A DNA stretch of 64,000 nt from Streptomyces sp. Ru71 (lineage in GTDB: Bacteria > Actinomycetota > Actinomycetes > Streptomycetales > Streptomycetaceae): the NCBI RefSeq assembly GCF_002920535.1, contig NZ_PQSS01000025.1, positions 27,301 through 91,300 on the forward strand, read 5' to 3'. A program made the translations under genes and the position numbers. Shown here piece after piece: positions 24,249-33,121 of this stretch. A model generated the notes under the pieces. It ran no database searches, was not told the DNA's origin, and worked only from the letters and a program-made list of their open reading frames with translations. Numbering within the stretch: position 1 is the stretch's first letter; the number at the start of each line of letters is the position of its first letter.

Positions 24249-25481
24249 TTACGGGTGACGGCCAGGGGCGGGATCGGCATACATCGTGTACAGCTTATAT
24301 TGCCCCCCATCAAACCTGTAGACGGCCTTGATTACGCCACCTCGGAAGTCGACCGGGAGAAATTCTTGAGGATTTACTGGATTCCGATAGTAACCCGTGA
24401 ACCGCTTATATCCCTGGGGGCCGAAGATCTGCTCGATGGGAACGATTCCGGCGGGCGGCGGAGTTCCCGTTCGAGCAATATAGTCGCGATAGTACCGGTC
24501 AGCTACAACCATGTCTTCCGCGTTGTCAAAGCGCGTAGCGAATGGACCGACCCGATGGGGTAGGCCAGTCACCCCATCCGCAGTCGTACCGGTAAGCGGG
24601 TCAATATTGTTCTCGGATTTAAGAAGACCAGGGTGGCCCGCATTCGGCCCATAAACTCTGGGATTTCCCTGCGAATCGAGCGCCACAGTCCCGAGACGGT
24701 CCTGTAGGGACCTGTCATCCGGGTAAAGATGCCGTCCGGGCGCATGCCCTTCCCCACCCTGGCGATCGTCCAACTCGTTGATGCGGTGGTCCACCACGTG
24801 CGGAGGCAACGAGGAGTTGGTGCCAGGTATCCGGTGAGGCGTCTGTTGTACGTAGCTACCTTCAGCCGGCAGAGCGTGTGATCCGCTGCCCCCAGAGTGA
24901 CTTCCCTTCACAAAGTCGTGGGTAGGCCCGCCACTACCGCTGTGATGTTGCGCGGACGCATCTGAGGCGTGGCTCGACGTCGGCCCCTGGTGAGAACCTT
25001 GGCCGCCAGCCGTTGCCCCTCCATGAGAAGCGCTGTTGCCGCCACCATGGCTTGCTGTCGGCGCATGCGGCGAATGGTGAGCCGAAGCTGCTGAGTGGCC
25101 TGTACCGCGGCCTGGGGCAAAGCCGTACCCCTGTGATCCGACCGCGCGGGCAGGCGTCCGGGCGTCACCCCCGCCGTGACTGGCGACCAGGGCCGGTTCC
25201 TGAGAAGGCAGGCTTCCGTTCCGGTGCACCGGCCTTTCGTTTGCTGCCGGCTCTTGCTGCGCCGGTGCGTCCTGGCCGTCGGCTGCGGTGACCCTTCCGT
25301 CCTGGTGAAGCCGAGTGCCATCCGACCACACAGCATCCGTGCCGTCGATCGCCGGCCAAGCCCCAGCCGTGCCGGCTGCCGATTCGGCCTGCTCTGCTCG
25401 CACCGCGCCGGCGAGAGCCTCGTCGTACGCCCCGACCCGTACCGCCTTCAGCCCCTGGAAGATATCCCCCACCTTGACCAC
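24249..25481 (-). CDS. C-terminal half of a polymorphic toxin
   Basis: An open frame of up to 410 aa (GTG 25481). Residues ~1-85 are VGDIFQGLKAVRVGAYDEAL and VWSDGTRLHQDGRV, a segment I associate with linkers of secreted Streptomyces toxins; ~85-220 are low-complexity Gly/Ser/His (HSPHAPTASHGGG). The last ~130 residues (GLPHRVGPFATRFDNAED, GYKRFTGYYRNPVNP, LPVDFRGG, YKLYTMYADPAPGRHP) form a compact toxin-like domain encoded by lower-GC DNA. No N-terminal export domain is present, so it is probably 5'-truncated at the junction with the lipoprotein gene. The toxin activity is not recognisable by eye; a nuclease is a guess only. Confidence 0.65.
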   Translation of the reverse strand: MVKVGDIFQGLKAVRVGAYDEALAGAVRAEQAESAAGTAGAWPAIDGTDAVWSDGTRLHQDGRVTAADGQDAPAQQEPAANERPVHRNGSLPSQEPALVASHGGGDARTPARAVGSQGYGFAPGRGTGHSAASAHHSPHAPTASHGGGNSASHGGATAGGQGSHQGPTSSHASDASAQHHSGSGGPTHDFVKGSHSGGSGSHALPAEGSYVQQTPHRIPGTNSSLPPHVVDHRINELDDRQGGEGHAPGRHLYPDDRSLQDRLGTVALDSQGNPRVYGPNAGHPGLLKSENNIDPLTGTTADGVTGLPHRVGPFATRFDNAEDMVVADRYYRDYIARTGTPPPAGIVPIEQIFGPQGYKRFTGYYRNPVNPQEFLPVDFRGGVIKAVYRFDGGQYKLYTMYADPAPGRHP

Positions 25482-25921
25482 GCTCGTCGCCCCGGTCCGG
25501 GCGCCGGCAGCCCGGCCACCTCACCGACCAGCGTCTTCCCCGGCAGCACCCGGCTCGGCCCCGCACCGGTGCCCACGCCGTCCAGTACCCGGGCCCGCGG
25601 GTCGAGGACGTAACGCCGGTCGCTCGCCCCGCCCTTGCGCGGCACGGTGACCAGCCGCCGCCCGTCGGCGAGCGCGACGATCTGCGGACCGGCCCCGCCC
25701 GCCCCGTCATCGGCCTGCTGCGGCACCACGGCGAGGCTCTCCGCTCTCCCCTTCACGGCGTTCACTCCGACGACGGTGGCCAGCCCGTCCACGTCGACGA
25801 GAGCGAAGGCGGAGGAGCCTTTCCAGTCGTCGCCCAGGGTCACACCGCCTGGTCCGGCGCAGGCGGCTGCCAGTGCGCACGCCGCCGCGACCAGGAGCTG
25901 CTGCTTGTGACGCGTCGCCAA
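25448..25921 (-). pseudogene. Lipoprotein gene, 3'-truncated and running into the toxin gene
   Basis: TTG at 25921, with GGGAGGAA 7 nt upstream, begins a lipoprotein signal with lipobox LAAAC (Cys 21). The mature part (FALVDVDGLATVVGVN, PQIVALADGRRLVTVP, RRYVLDPRAR) looks like the first blades of a beta-propeller. The frame ends at residue 157 in Arg/Trp-rich sequence, while the neighbouring frame becomes the toxin from about 25480. A propeller protein should be two to three times longer. I read this as a deletion that fused the front of the lipoprotein gene to the back of the toxin gene, out of frame. Confidence 0.6.
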
Positions 25922-26145
25922 GGTGAGTTCCTCCCCCGTAAGTTGGCCTCTCGGGGCCCTTCCTACAGAGAGAAGATCGCTCAGCGCACGCCCCGATCAT
26001 CACAAAGAGTGACTGGGGTCGGCATATGCACTCTGCGGGGCGAGTGGTGTTTCCGTGCTGACGGGGAAGCGTGCGGGGGGCCGGTGCCGGGTGCTCCGTC
26101 ACTCGGCCGTCGGTGACCGTCAGTACCCGGTCGCCAAAAAGCGGT

Positions 26146-26192
26146 GGGCCCGGGCGCTCCGTACGGTGTGTGCGTACGGAGCGCCCGGGCCC
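26146..26192 (-). terminator. Strong terminator of the 5'-nucleotidase gene
   Basis: A perfect 20-bp stem, 26146-26165 with CGTACGGAGCGCCCGGGCCC at 26173-26192, and a 7-nt loop, 28 bp beyond the nucleotidase stop. It is one of the longest perfect stems in the window and also insulates the decayed island. Confidence 0.9.
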
Positions 26193-26219
26193 CCGGGGAG
26201 TCGTTCTTCGGCGGTGCTC

Positions 26220-28040
26220 CTACTGCGTGATCGTGATCCGGTTCGCCGCCGGCGGCGCGAGCGGGCTCGTCGCCGAGGAGTTGGCCGTCAGGTACTGCAC
26301 CAGTGCCGCCAGGTCGTCCATGCCGACCGTGTCGTTCGTGCCCTGGCCGAGGGTCGGGAAGCCGTCGCCGCCGCCCGCGAGGAAGCTGTTCGTCGCGACG
26401 CGGTAGGTGGCGGCCGGGTCGATGGGCTTGCCGTTCAGCCGGACGGAGTCGGTGACGACGCGGTCGGCGCCGGTCTTCGTCATGTCCAGCGTGTACGTCA
26501 GGCCCGCCGAGGGCTGGAGGATCTTCGGCGCGGCCTGGTTCGGGCCGGACACCTGCTCCTTCAGCACCTGGATCAGCTGGGCGCCGGTGAAGTCCTGCAG
26601 ATTGACGGTGTTGGCGAACGGCTGGACCGTGAAGCCCTCCGCGTACGTCACCACGCCGTCACCCTCGGCGGCCTTGGCCGCATAGGTCAGGCCCGCGCGC
26701 ACCCCGCCGGGGTTCATCAGCGCCAGCGCGGTGTTCGGGTCCAGCTGCTTGCCGTACGCCAGTTGCGCGTCCGCGATCAGGTCACCCATCGGGGACTCGG
26801 TGCCCGTGTTGGGGACGTCGGCGGAGATGTAGCCGATGGGCCGGTTGCCGATGGGCGCGGCGAGGGTGTTCCACCTGCCGATCAGCTCGGTCATGTCCGC
26901 CGCCTTGGGGACGTCCCGGGTGACCACGTGGTTGGCCGACTTCACCGCCGTCCGCGCGATGTCGCCCGTGCGCCGGTCGTACGTCAGCGTGGTATCCGTG
27001 TACAGGCGGCCGAAGGAGGACGCCGAGGTGACCATGCGCGGCTTGCCCGCCGGGTCGGGGATCGTACACACGTACGCGGCGTGGGTGTGACCGGTGACGA
27101 GGGCGTCGACCGCCGGGGTGACGTTCTTGGCGATGTCCACGATCGGACCGGAGATGCCGTCGCCGGCGCCCGGGGAGTCGCAGTCGTAGTTGTACGCCCC
27201 CGACGCCGGGAAGCCGCCCTCGTGGATCAGCGCGACGATCGACTGCACGCCCTGCCGCTGGAGCACCCGGGCGTACTTGTTGATCGTCTCGACCTCGTCC
27301 TTGAAGGTCAGGCCCTTGACGCCGTCGGCGGAGACGATCCCCGGGGTGCCCTCCAGGGTGACCCCGATGAAGCCGATCTTCACGCCCTTCTTCTGCCAGA
27401 CCCAGTACGGCTTCAGGATCGGCTTGCCCGTCTGCTCGTCGAGGACGTTGGCGGCCAGGTACGGGAAGTCGGCGCCCGCGAAGCCCTCGTCGGTGTAGCA
27501 GCCGTCCTTGGGGTGGCAGCCGCCGTTCTGCAGACGGGCCAGTTCCTGCGCGCCCTCGTCGAACTCGTGGTTGCCGACGCTGGTCACGTCCAGCTTCAGC
27601 TTGTTCAGCGCCTCGATGGTCGGCTCGTCGTGGAAGAGGCCCGAGATCAGCGGGGAGGCGCCCACCATGTCGCCGCCCGCCGCGGTGATGGAGTACGGGT
27701 GGCCCTGGCGCGCGTCACGCAGGTGCGTGGCCAGGTACTCCACGCCGCCCGCGTCGATCGTCTTCGTCGTGCCGTCGGGCTGCAGTTCGGTGACCCGGCC
27801 GGACGAACCGGACGGCGGTTCGAGGTTGCCGTGCAGGTCGTTGAAGGACAGCAGCTGCACGTCCTGGTAGCGGCTCGGGACCGGACTGTGATGGCCGCTT
27901 GTCCGCTGGTCGCCGTCCGTGCTCGCGGACGCCGGCAGCGCGGCGGCCAGCGCGCCCGCGGTGGCGAGCGCGGCGGCGGCCGCCAGCAGCCCGCGCGTGC
28001 GGCGTCTTGCGGGGTGGTTCGGCTGAGCTGTGGTTGGCAT
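26220..28040 (-). CDS. Secreted 5'-nucleotidase/2',3'-cyclic phosphodiesterase family protein
   Basis: The product is 606 aa from the ATG at 28040; signal peptide with RRRTRG then a hydrophobic core and ASA cleavage near residue 41 (twin-arginine-like). The metallophosphatase domain shows FNDLHGNLEP, GGDMVGASPL, SVGNHEFDEG and GHTHAAY, which bind two metals, and the C-terminal substrate domain has NPGGVRAGLTYA and TNSFLAGGGDGFP. Such enzymes release phosphate and nucleosides from extracellular nucleotides; the neighbouring phosphate regulon makes this fitting, though no PHO box was seen here. It is divergent from mshD. Confidence 0.92.
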   Translation of the reverse strand: MPTTAQPNHPARRRTRGLLAAAAALATAGALAAALPASASTDGDQRTSGHHSPVPSRYQDVQLLSFNDLHGNLEPPSGSSGRVTELQPDGTTKTIDAGGVEYLATHLRDARQGHPYSITAAGGDMVGASPLISGLFHDEPTIEALNKLKLDVTSVGNHEFDEGAQELARLQNGGCHPKDGCYTDEGFAGADFPYLAANVLDEQTGKPILKPYWVWQKKGVKIGFIGVTLEGTPGIVSADGVKGLTFKDEVETINKYARVLQRQGVQSIVALIHEGGFPASGAYNYDCDSPGAGDGISGPIVDIAKNVTPAVDALVTGHTHAAYVCTIPDPAGKPRMVTSASSFGRLYTDTTLTYDRRTGDIARTAVKSANHVVTRDVPKAADMTELIGRWNTLAAPIGNRPIGYISADVPNTGTESPMGDLIADAQLAYGKQLDPNTALALMNPGGVRAGLTYAAKAAEGDGVVTYAEGFTVQPFANTVNLQDFTGAQLIQVLKEQVSGPNQAAPKILQPSAGLTYTLDMTKTGADRVVTDSVRLNGKPIDPAATYRVATNSFLAGGGDGFPTLGQGTNDTVGMDDLAALVQYLTANSSATSPLAPPAANRITITQ

Positions 28041-28223
28041 ACGCCCCCCTGTGGTGTGCGGTGACGACGGGGCCTGGCGGGTCCGGTGCGGCGGTGGCCA
28101 CGCCCGGGCGCAGCCTAGGGTCAACGCGCGTAGCGCGACAGGGGGTTCGGGGTTACATCCTGGTTTCCCTTCGTCCTCGCCGTTGTCCCCACTTTGCGGG
28201 CCGCTCCCCTTACCCTCGTACGC

Positions 28224-29171
28224 ATGACCAGCGACGACACCGCACGGCTTCCCGGCGCCCGATCCATCGAGACCTACGCCGCGCTCTCCCCGGAGCAGAC
28301 CGAGGCCGTCCTCGGCCTGCTCGCGGAGGCCGCCCGCAACGACGGCCAGCAGGCGGTGTCCGAGCAGGGCCGGCTCCAGCTGCGCGACGGCGAGCGCGCG
28401 GGCGTGTCCCATCTGCTGCTGACCGTCGGCGACGAACTCGTCGGTTACGCCCAGCTGGAGGACACGGACCCGGTCGAGGCGCCGGCCGCCGAGCTGGTCG
28501 TGCACCCCGCCCACCGCGGCCACGGACACGGGCGGGCGCTCGGTTCGGCCCTGCTCGCCGCCTCCGGGAAGCGGCTGCGGGTGTGGGCGCACGGCGGTCA
28601 CTCCGCCGCCCGGCACCTCGCGCAGGTCCTCGGGCTGACCCTGTTCCGCGAACTGCGGCAGATGCGCCGCCCGCTCACCGACCTCGACCTGCCCGACCCG
28701 GTGCTGCCGCAGGGTGTCACCGTGCGCAGCTTCGTGCCCGGCCAGGACGACGCCGCCTGGCTCGCCGTCAACGCCGCCTCCTTCGCCCACCATCCGGAGC
28801 AGGGCTCCCTCACCCAGCGCGACCTCGACGCCCGCAAGGCCGAGCCTTGGTTCGACCCGGCCGGCTTCTTCCTCGCCGAGCGGGAGCGTGCCGGGGCCGA
28901 GGGGGGGCGCGAACTCATCGGCTTCCACTGGACGAAGGTCCACGCCGAGGAACAGCTCGGTGAGGTCTACGTCCTCGGTGTCGCCCCCGGCGCCCAGGGC
29001 GGCGGCCTCGGCAAGGCCCTGACGGTGATCGGCCTGCGCCACCTGGCGGCCCAGGGCCTGCCGACGGCGATGCTGTACGTCGACGCCGACAACAAGGCCG
29101 CCGTGTCCGTCTACGAGCGGATGGGCTTCACCACGTACGAGGCGGACCTGATGTACCGGACGGAGACCTGA
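28224..29171 (+). CDS. mshD: Mycothiol synthase
   Basis: The product is 315 aa, two GNAT domains in tandem. The first (about 40-140) has LVVHPAHRGHGHGRALGSAL, the second (about 165-310) VLGVAPGAQGGGLGKALTV; residues SVYERMGFTTYEADLMY at the end are typical of MshD. The enzyme acetylates cysteinyl-glucosaminyl-inositol to give mycothiol, the main thiol of actinobacteria, in the cytosol. No ribosome site precedes the ATG; TACCCT 7 nt upstream suggests a leaderless mRNA. Confidence 0.94.
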   Translation: MTSDDTARLPGARSIETYAALSPEQTEAVLGLLAEAARNDGQQAVSEQGRLQLRDGERAGVSHLLLTVGDELVGYAQLEDTDPVEAPAAELVVHPAHRGHGHGRALGSALLAASGKRLRVWAHGGHSAARHLAQVLGLTLFRELRQMRRPLTDLDLPDPVLPQGVTVRSFVPGQDDAAWLAVNAASFAHHPEQGSLTQRDLDARKAEPWFDPAGFFLAERERAGAEGGRELIGFHWTKVHAEEQLGEVYVLGVAPGAQGGGLGKALTVIGLRHLAAQGLPTAMLYVDADNKAAVSVYERMGFTTYEADLMYRTET

Positions 29172-29195
29172 GCGCGGGCGGTCCCGGGCGCTCGG

Positions 29196-29885
29196 TCACG
29201 CGCCCGACGGTCTGAGCCGAGGGCGCCGGCGGCCCCGCAGCGGTTCCCGTATCGACGTCCCCCACGCCGCCACCGCCACCGCCAGCAGCAGGGCCCAGCG
29301 GTCGTGGGCGTCGGCCCAGTGCGGGCTGTCGCGCGGCACGAAGAGGCCCCAGCGGTCGGGCAGCAGTGCGGTGAGCAGGGTCAGGGAGAGGAGCCCGACC
29401 GCGGCTGTCCTGCCCGGTTCCGGCTCCGGTGTGCGGTGGATCGCGGTTGCCGCCAGGGCGAGGGCGCCCAGCGCCAGGGTGAGGGCCTCCAGGCTGACCT
29501 CCGGCAGGGGAGGCCGCGCGTCGGCCGGGACGAGCAGCAGGGCCGCCGCCCACCACAGCGCCGCGAGCGGGGCGATCAGCGCCAGCCGCAGGCAGGACCG
29601 CAGCGCACGCCCCGTGGGGACGGTCTCCGTGGTGTGCCGGGCCGGGTCGTCCAGCAGGAACGCCAGGCCGAGCGCCCCGCACACGGCGGCCGCACGCAGG
29701 GACGTCAGGGCGAGCCAGGGGTCGGCGGGGCCGCCGGACAGCAGGCGCGGGAGCGTGGCCGTCAGCAGGCCAAGGGCGGCGCCGGCCACCAGCGGGGCCC
29801 GGGGCAGGGCACGGGCGGTGGCCGTCAGCAGGGTGCCGAGGGCTCCACACCGGCCGGAGGGGGCGTCTGCGGCATCAGGAGTCAC
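29196..29885 (-). CDS. Integral membrane protein, last gene of the sigma/ABC operon
   Basis: The product is 229 aa with about six hydrophobic helices (for example LVAGAALGLLTATLP, LALIAPLAALWWAAALLLV, WALLLAVAVAAWG). The GTG at 29885 has AGAGG at 9 nt; a GTG at 29894 is too close to it. The 5' end overlaps the upstream permease gene. No family is recognised; its place suggests a second membrane component of the ABC system. Confidence 0.7.
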   Translation of the reverse strand: MTPDAADAPSGRCGALGTLLTATARALPRAPLVAGAALGLLTATLPRLLSGGPADPWLALTSLRAAAVCGALGLAFLLDDPARHTTETVPTGRALRSCLRLALIAPLAALWWAAALLLVPADARPPLPEVSLEALTLALGALALAATAIHRTPEPEPGRTAAVGLLSLTLLTALLPDRWGLFVPRDSPHWADAHDRWALLLAVAVAAWGTSIREPLRGRRRPRLRPSGA

Positions 29886-31425
29886 AGGAATCACCCTCTT
29901 CCCCGTGCGCCGGGGCCGGTACGCCCAGCAGCTGGGCGACCCGTGCCAGGGACGTCCTCGGCGAGGTCAGCTCGGCCCAGTGGGCCTTCACGGACGCCGC
30001 GACACCGGCGCGCGGCCTGGTCAGCAGCTCGCGTACGACGTCCGTCTGCGCGGCGCTCATCGACACCGGCTCGGTGGGTGCCAGGGCGATGGCGGAGCCC
30101 ACGGTGGAGTCGTCGAGCCGTACGTCGCGCAGCGCGGTCATCGGGTCCGGCTGGGCGGCCAGCGCCAGCCACATCACGGTCACTGTGCGGGCGTCGCACA
30201 GCCGGCCGGCGGACTTCTCGTCCCCGGCGACCAGCACCGAGGCGACACCGACGGCGAACTCGGGCACGCGGTTGCCGCCCCAGCGCGTGCCGACGGTCAC
30301 CTGGCCGGGGCCGGTCAGCGGGGTGAGCGCGGAGTCCGACGTCAGGCCGTACCGGGCGTCGATGCGCTGGCGGACGGTCAGTCTGCGGTGCTCGGCGGCG
30401 CCGCCGGCGAGCTGCTGGACGCGGTCGGTCTCGGCGGCCCAGTCGGCGGTCCGGCCGGTCCACTCCGGGAACGCGCAGTACACGTTCGTGCCGTGCGGCA
30501 CGCACCGCTGCTCCTTCTCCGGGTGGAGCGAGGCCGTCGTACGGGCCGAGAGCAGCGCCTGCGGATCGGTGGCCGACTGGCCGGCGATGCCCGCAGCCGT
30601 GGCGGCCACGGCGAGGGCGGTGACCGCACCCAGCGACCTGGTGCGCAGCCCGCTGCGGAACACCGCGGCGCACAGCAGCACCACGGTCAGCCCGAGCAGG
30701 TACAGGGCGTGCCAGCCGGCCGGGCGGCCCAGCAGATCGGACGGGACCGGGTCGCCGCCGCTCTCGGACACGACCGGGGAGAGCCAGTTCGTGCCGTCGG
30801 GGTCCGAGCCGTCCGACGCGACGGCGACCAGGGTCACGAAGGCGTACAGGCCGATGACGAACAGCGGTGCGGGGAAGGAGGAGCGCACCAGCCGCGCGAG
30901 CAGCACACCGAGCACGCCGGCCAGCAGCACCGACAGCGGGCCCACCGCGAGTTCGGCGACCGAGCCGTGTCCGACCGCGCCGGGCTGCAGCGCGGCCACG
31001 GCGTACTCGGCGGTGACGACGAGCGCGACGACGGCCGCGATCGGCACGACGGACAGGGCGTGTGCGAGGATGCGCTGCCAGGGCGGCACCGGCAGTGTGT
31101 CGAAGTGCCGGTCCGTACCGTGCCGGTGGGAGCGCAGCGCGGCCCGGTTGACGCACAGGAACACCGCTATGGCGACCAGCAGCGGCCCGGTCTGGCCGGC
31201 CCGGTCGACGTCCTGGAGCACCGGGTAGTCGTCCATGCCGTCGCGGTGGAAGGCCATCTGCCAGGCGGTGTAGCCGGTGTACAGCAGCAGGAAGACGAAC
31301 ACCGGGACGTACAGCAGCAGTTCGCGCGCCTCGAAGCGGGCGAGGGTGAGCAGCACGGCCAAGGGGCGCGCGGTGCGCTCGGGTTCGGTGACCGCGGGCG
31401 CGGCCGGTGTGATCGTCGCGCTCAT
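29875..31425 (-). CDS. ABC transporter permease-like membrane protein
   Basis: The product is 516 aa with an N-terminal hydrophobic block (about helices at 40-60, 95-112, 140-165, 180-205, 215-235) and a large soluble C-terminal part (RTTASLHPEKEQRC, TDRVQQLAGGAAEHRR, TVGSAIALAPTEPV). It starts in an ATGA overlap with the ATPase gene, so it is its partner. The layout is that of ABC-2-type exporters with an extra extracytoplasmic domain; substrate unknown. The soluble portion contains two cysteines close together (RCVPHGTNVYC). Confidence 0.8.
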   Translation of the reverse strand: MSATITPAAPAVTEPERTARPLAVLLTLARFEARELLLYVPVFVFLLLYTGYTAWQMAFHRDGMDDYPVLQDVDRAGQTGPLLVAIAVFLCVNRAALRSHRHGTDRHFDTLPVPPWQRILAHALSVVPIAAVVALVVTAEYAVAALQPGAVGHGSVAELAVGPLSVLLAGVLGVLLARLVRSSFPAPLFVIGLYAFVTLVAVASDGSDPDGTNWLSPVVSESGGDPVPSDLLGRPAGWHALYLLGLTVVLLCAAVFRSGLRTRSLGAVTALAVAATAAGIAGQSATDPQALLSARTTASLHPEKEQRCVPHGTNVYCAFPEWTGRTADWAAETDRVQQLAGGAAEHRRLTVRQRIDARYGLTSDSALTPLTGPGQVTVGTRWGGNRVPEFAVGVASVLVAGDEKSAGRLCDARTVTVMWLALAAQPDPMTALRDVRLDDSTVGSAIALAPTEPVSMSAAQTDVVRELLTRPRAGVAASVKAHWAELTSPRTSLARVAQLLGVPAPAHGEEGDSCDS

Positions 31426-32282
31426 GCCGCCACCTCCGTGGCCCGGTCGTCCAGGGTGAGCAGGTAGCCGTCCTCCAGGGTCGGTTCGAGCAGGTCGGCA
31501 CCCTCGGGCGGGTCGCCGATGTTGCGGTAGGTGCCGGTGCCGGTGCGCCAGCCGGCGCGGGCGCCGGGGTCGCGGCCGGCACTGCTCCACACCCGGCCGG
31601 CCGCCCGCGCGGTCAGCTCGGCGGGGCTGCCCTCGAAGCGGACGCGTCCGCCGGCCAGGACGATCACCCGGTGGCACAGCATCGCCACGTCCTCGGTCTG
31701 GTGGGTGGACAGCAGCACGGTCCGCCCCTCACCGGCCTGCGCGATCAGCTCGCGGAACCGCATGCGCTGCTCCGGGTCGAGGCCGACGGTGGGCTCGTCC
31801 AGCACCAGGAAGCCCGGGTCGCCGACGAGGGCGGCGGCCAGGGCGACGCGCTGCCGCATCCCGCCGGACAGCCTCTTCATGCGCCGGCCGCGCACATCGG
31901 ACAGATCGACGGCGTCGAGGACCCGGCGCACCTCGCGGTGGCGGGCGCCGCGGTCGGTGTGCTCCTTGAGGATCGCGACGTAGTCGACGAACTCGAAGGC
32001 CGTGAAGTCGGGGTGGAAGCCCGGGTTCTGCGGCAGGTAGCCCAGTTCGCGGCGCAGTCTCTGCCGGCCGGCGGTGGTGGCCGGGTCGTGGCCGAGGGCG
32101 GTGAAGGAGCCCTGGTCGGCGGGGACCGCGGTGGCCAGCACCCGCAGCAGGGTGGTCTTGCCGGCGCCGTTGGGTCCGAGCAGTCCGGTGACGCCGGGGG
32201 CGAGCCGCAGCGAGACGTCCTCCAGGGCGCGCGTACCGCCGTAGCGGAGGGTCAGCCCGGAGGCGGTGACGGTGGTGGTCAT
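31422..32282 (-). CDS. ABC transporter ATP-binding protein
   Basis: The product is 286 aa: Walker A GPNGAGKTT (near residue 37), Q-loop LPQNPGF, signature LSGGMRQRVALA, Walker B FLVLDEPTVGLDP, H-loop STHQTEDV. A C-terminal extension of ~75 residues after the ATPase fold (RNIGDPPEGADLLEPTLEDGYL) resembles the regulatory tail of drug or antibiotic exporters. Overlaps its neighbours by 4 bp on both sides. Confidence 0.92.
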   Translation of the reverse strand: MTTTVTASGLTLRYGGTRALEDVSLRLAPGVTGLLGPNGAGKTTLLRVLATAVPADQGSFTALGHDPATTAGRQRLRRELGYLPQNPGFHPDFTAFEFVDYVAILKEHTDRGARHREVRRVLDAVDLSDVRGRRMKRLSGGMRQRVALAAALVGDPGFLVLDEPTVGLDPEQRMRFRELIAQAGEGRTVLLSTHQTEDVAMLCHRVIVLAGGRVRFEGSPAELTARAAGRVWSSAGRDPGARAGWRTGTGTYRNIGDPPEGADLLEPTLEDGYLLTLDDRATEVAA

Positions 32283-33121
32283 GCGGCACTCCCGTGGGTG
32301 GTGAACGGCGCGTGCGCCGAGGTGGTGTCGAAGCGGTCGCGCAGCCGCACCAGCAGCCAGCCGGCCGCGGCGGCGACCAGGGCGGCCGCGAGCTGGCCGA
32401 GGACCGTGAAGGGGGCGAGCGTGCCGTGGGTCATCGCCTTGGCCACGGCGAGCACGGCGACCCATACGCCGCCGACCAGCGCGGGGGCGAGCACCGGTCC
32501 GAGCCGCGGGGTCAGGGCGAGCCCGGTCGTGGTCAGGGCGAGCGCGGGCAGCAGCCAGGCCAGGGCCCGCATCCCGTACCCCGGCAGGGCGAGCGTGGCG
32601 ACGCCGTTGAGCACGAGGCTGCCGGACAGCACGGCGACCGTGCGGATCATCAGCAGCCGGAAGCTGTGCAGCGGAGCCACGACGGCCATCTCGTACGTCG
32701 GGTCCAGGACGGGGCCGTACGACAGCGCGACCGCGGCCAGCGGCAGCAGCGGTGCGAGGGCGAGGAACAGGGCGAGCGAACCGGCGGCGTGCACCATCAG
32801 CACCGTCGCCGCCAGCACGAACACCAGGGCCAGCAGCCAGGAGCGGCGCAGCACCGGGGTCGCGGCGAGCAGCCGGGCGGTGTGGTCGGCCACCCCGCAC
32901 CGGGTCAGCAGCCGCTCGCTGAGCCCGGGCCGCGGCGCGTCCAGCTCGGCGTCCAGCCGCTCCCAGCCCAGGTCGAGGGCGGTGGGCTCGGTGACCCGCG
33001 CGAGCCGGGCGCGGCACTCGGCGCACGCCGTCAGGTGCGCGTCGGCCGACCACAGCAGCGGCGGCTCCAGCTCGCCGCGCGCATATCCGCGCAGGTCCTC
33101 CTCGGCCACATGCCACGTCAT
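32279..33121 (-). CDS. Anti-sigma zinc-finger domain fused to a multi-pass membrane protein
   Basis: The product is 280 aa. Residues 1-45 match a zf-HC2 anti-sigma domain: HVAEEDLRGYARGEL, then HLTACAECRARL (H-x3-C-x2-C). After a ~50-residue linker come about six membrane helices (LLALVFVLAATVLMVH, LAPLLPLAAVALSYG, and so on). It follows the ECF sigma gene by an ATGA overlap and probably holds the sigma factor at the membrane. The membrane part may also belong to the ABC exporter complex. Confidence 0.85.
   Translation of the reverse strand: MTWHVAEEDLRGYARGELEPPLLWSADAHLTACAECRARLARVTEPTALDLGWERLDAELDAPRPGLSERLLTRCGVADHTARLLAATPVLRRSWLLALVFVLAATVLMVHAAGSLALFLALAPLLPLAAVALSYGPVLDPTYEMAVVAPLHSFRLLMIRTVAVLSGSLVLNGVATLALPGYGMRALAWLLPALALTTTGLALTPRLGPVLAPALVGGVWVAVLAVAKAMTHGTLAPFTVLGQLAAALVAAAAGWLLVRLRDRFDTTSAHAPFTTHGSAA

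Noticed and set aside
26220..29042. Very long minus-strand open frame continuing upstream of the 5'-nucleotidase
   Set aside because: The part beyond 28040 is antisense to mshD, Gly/Glu-rich and without signal peptide; the nucleotidase has a clear signal peptide at the ATG 28040.
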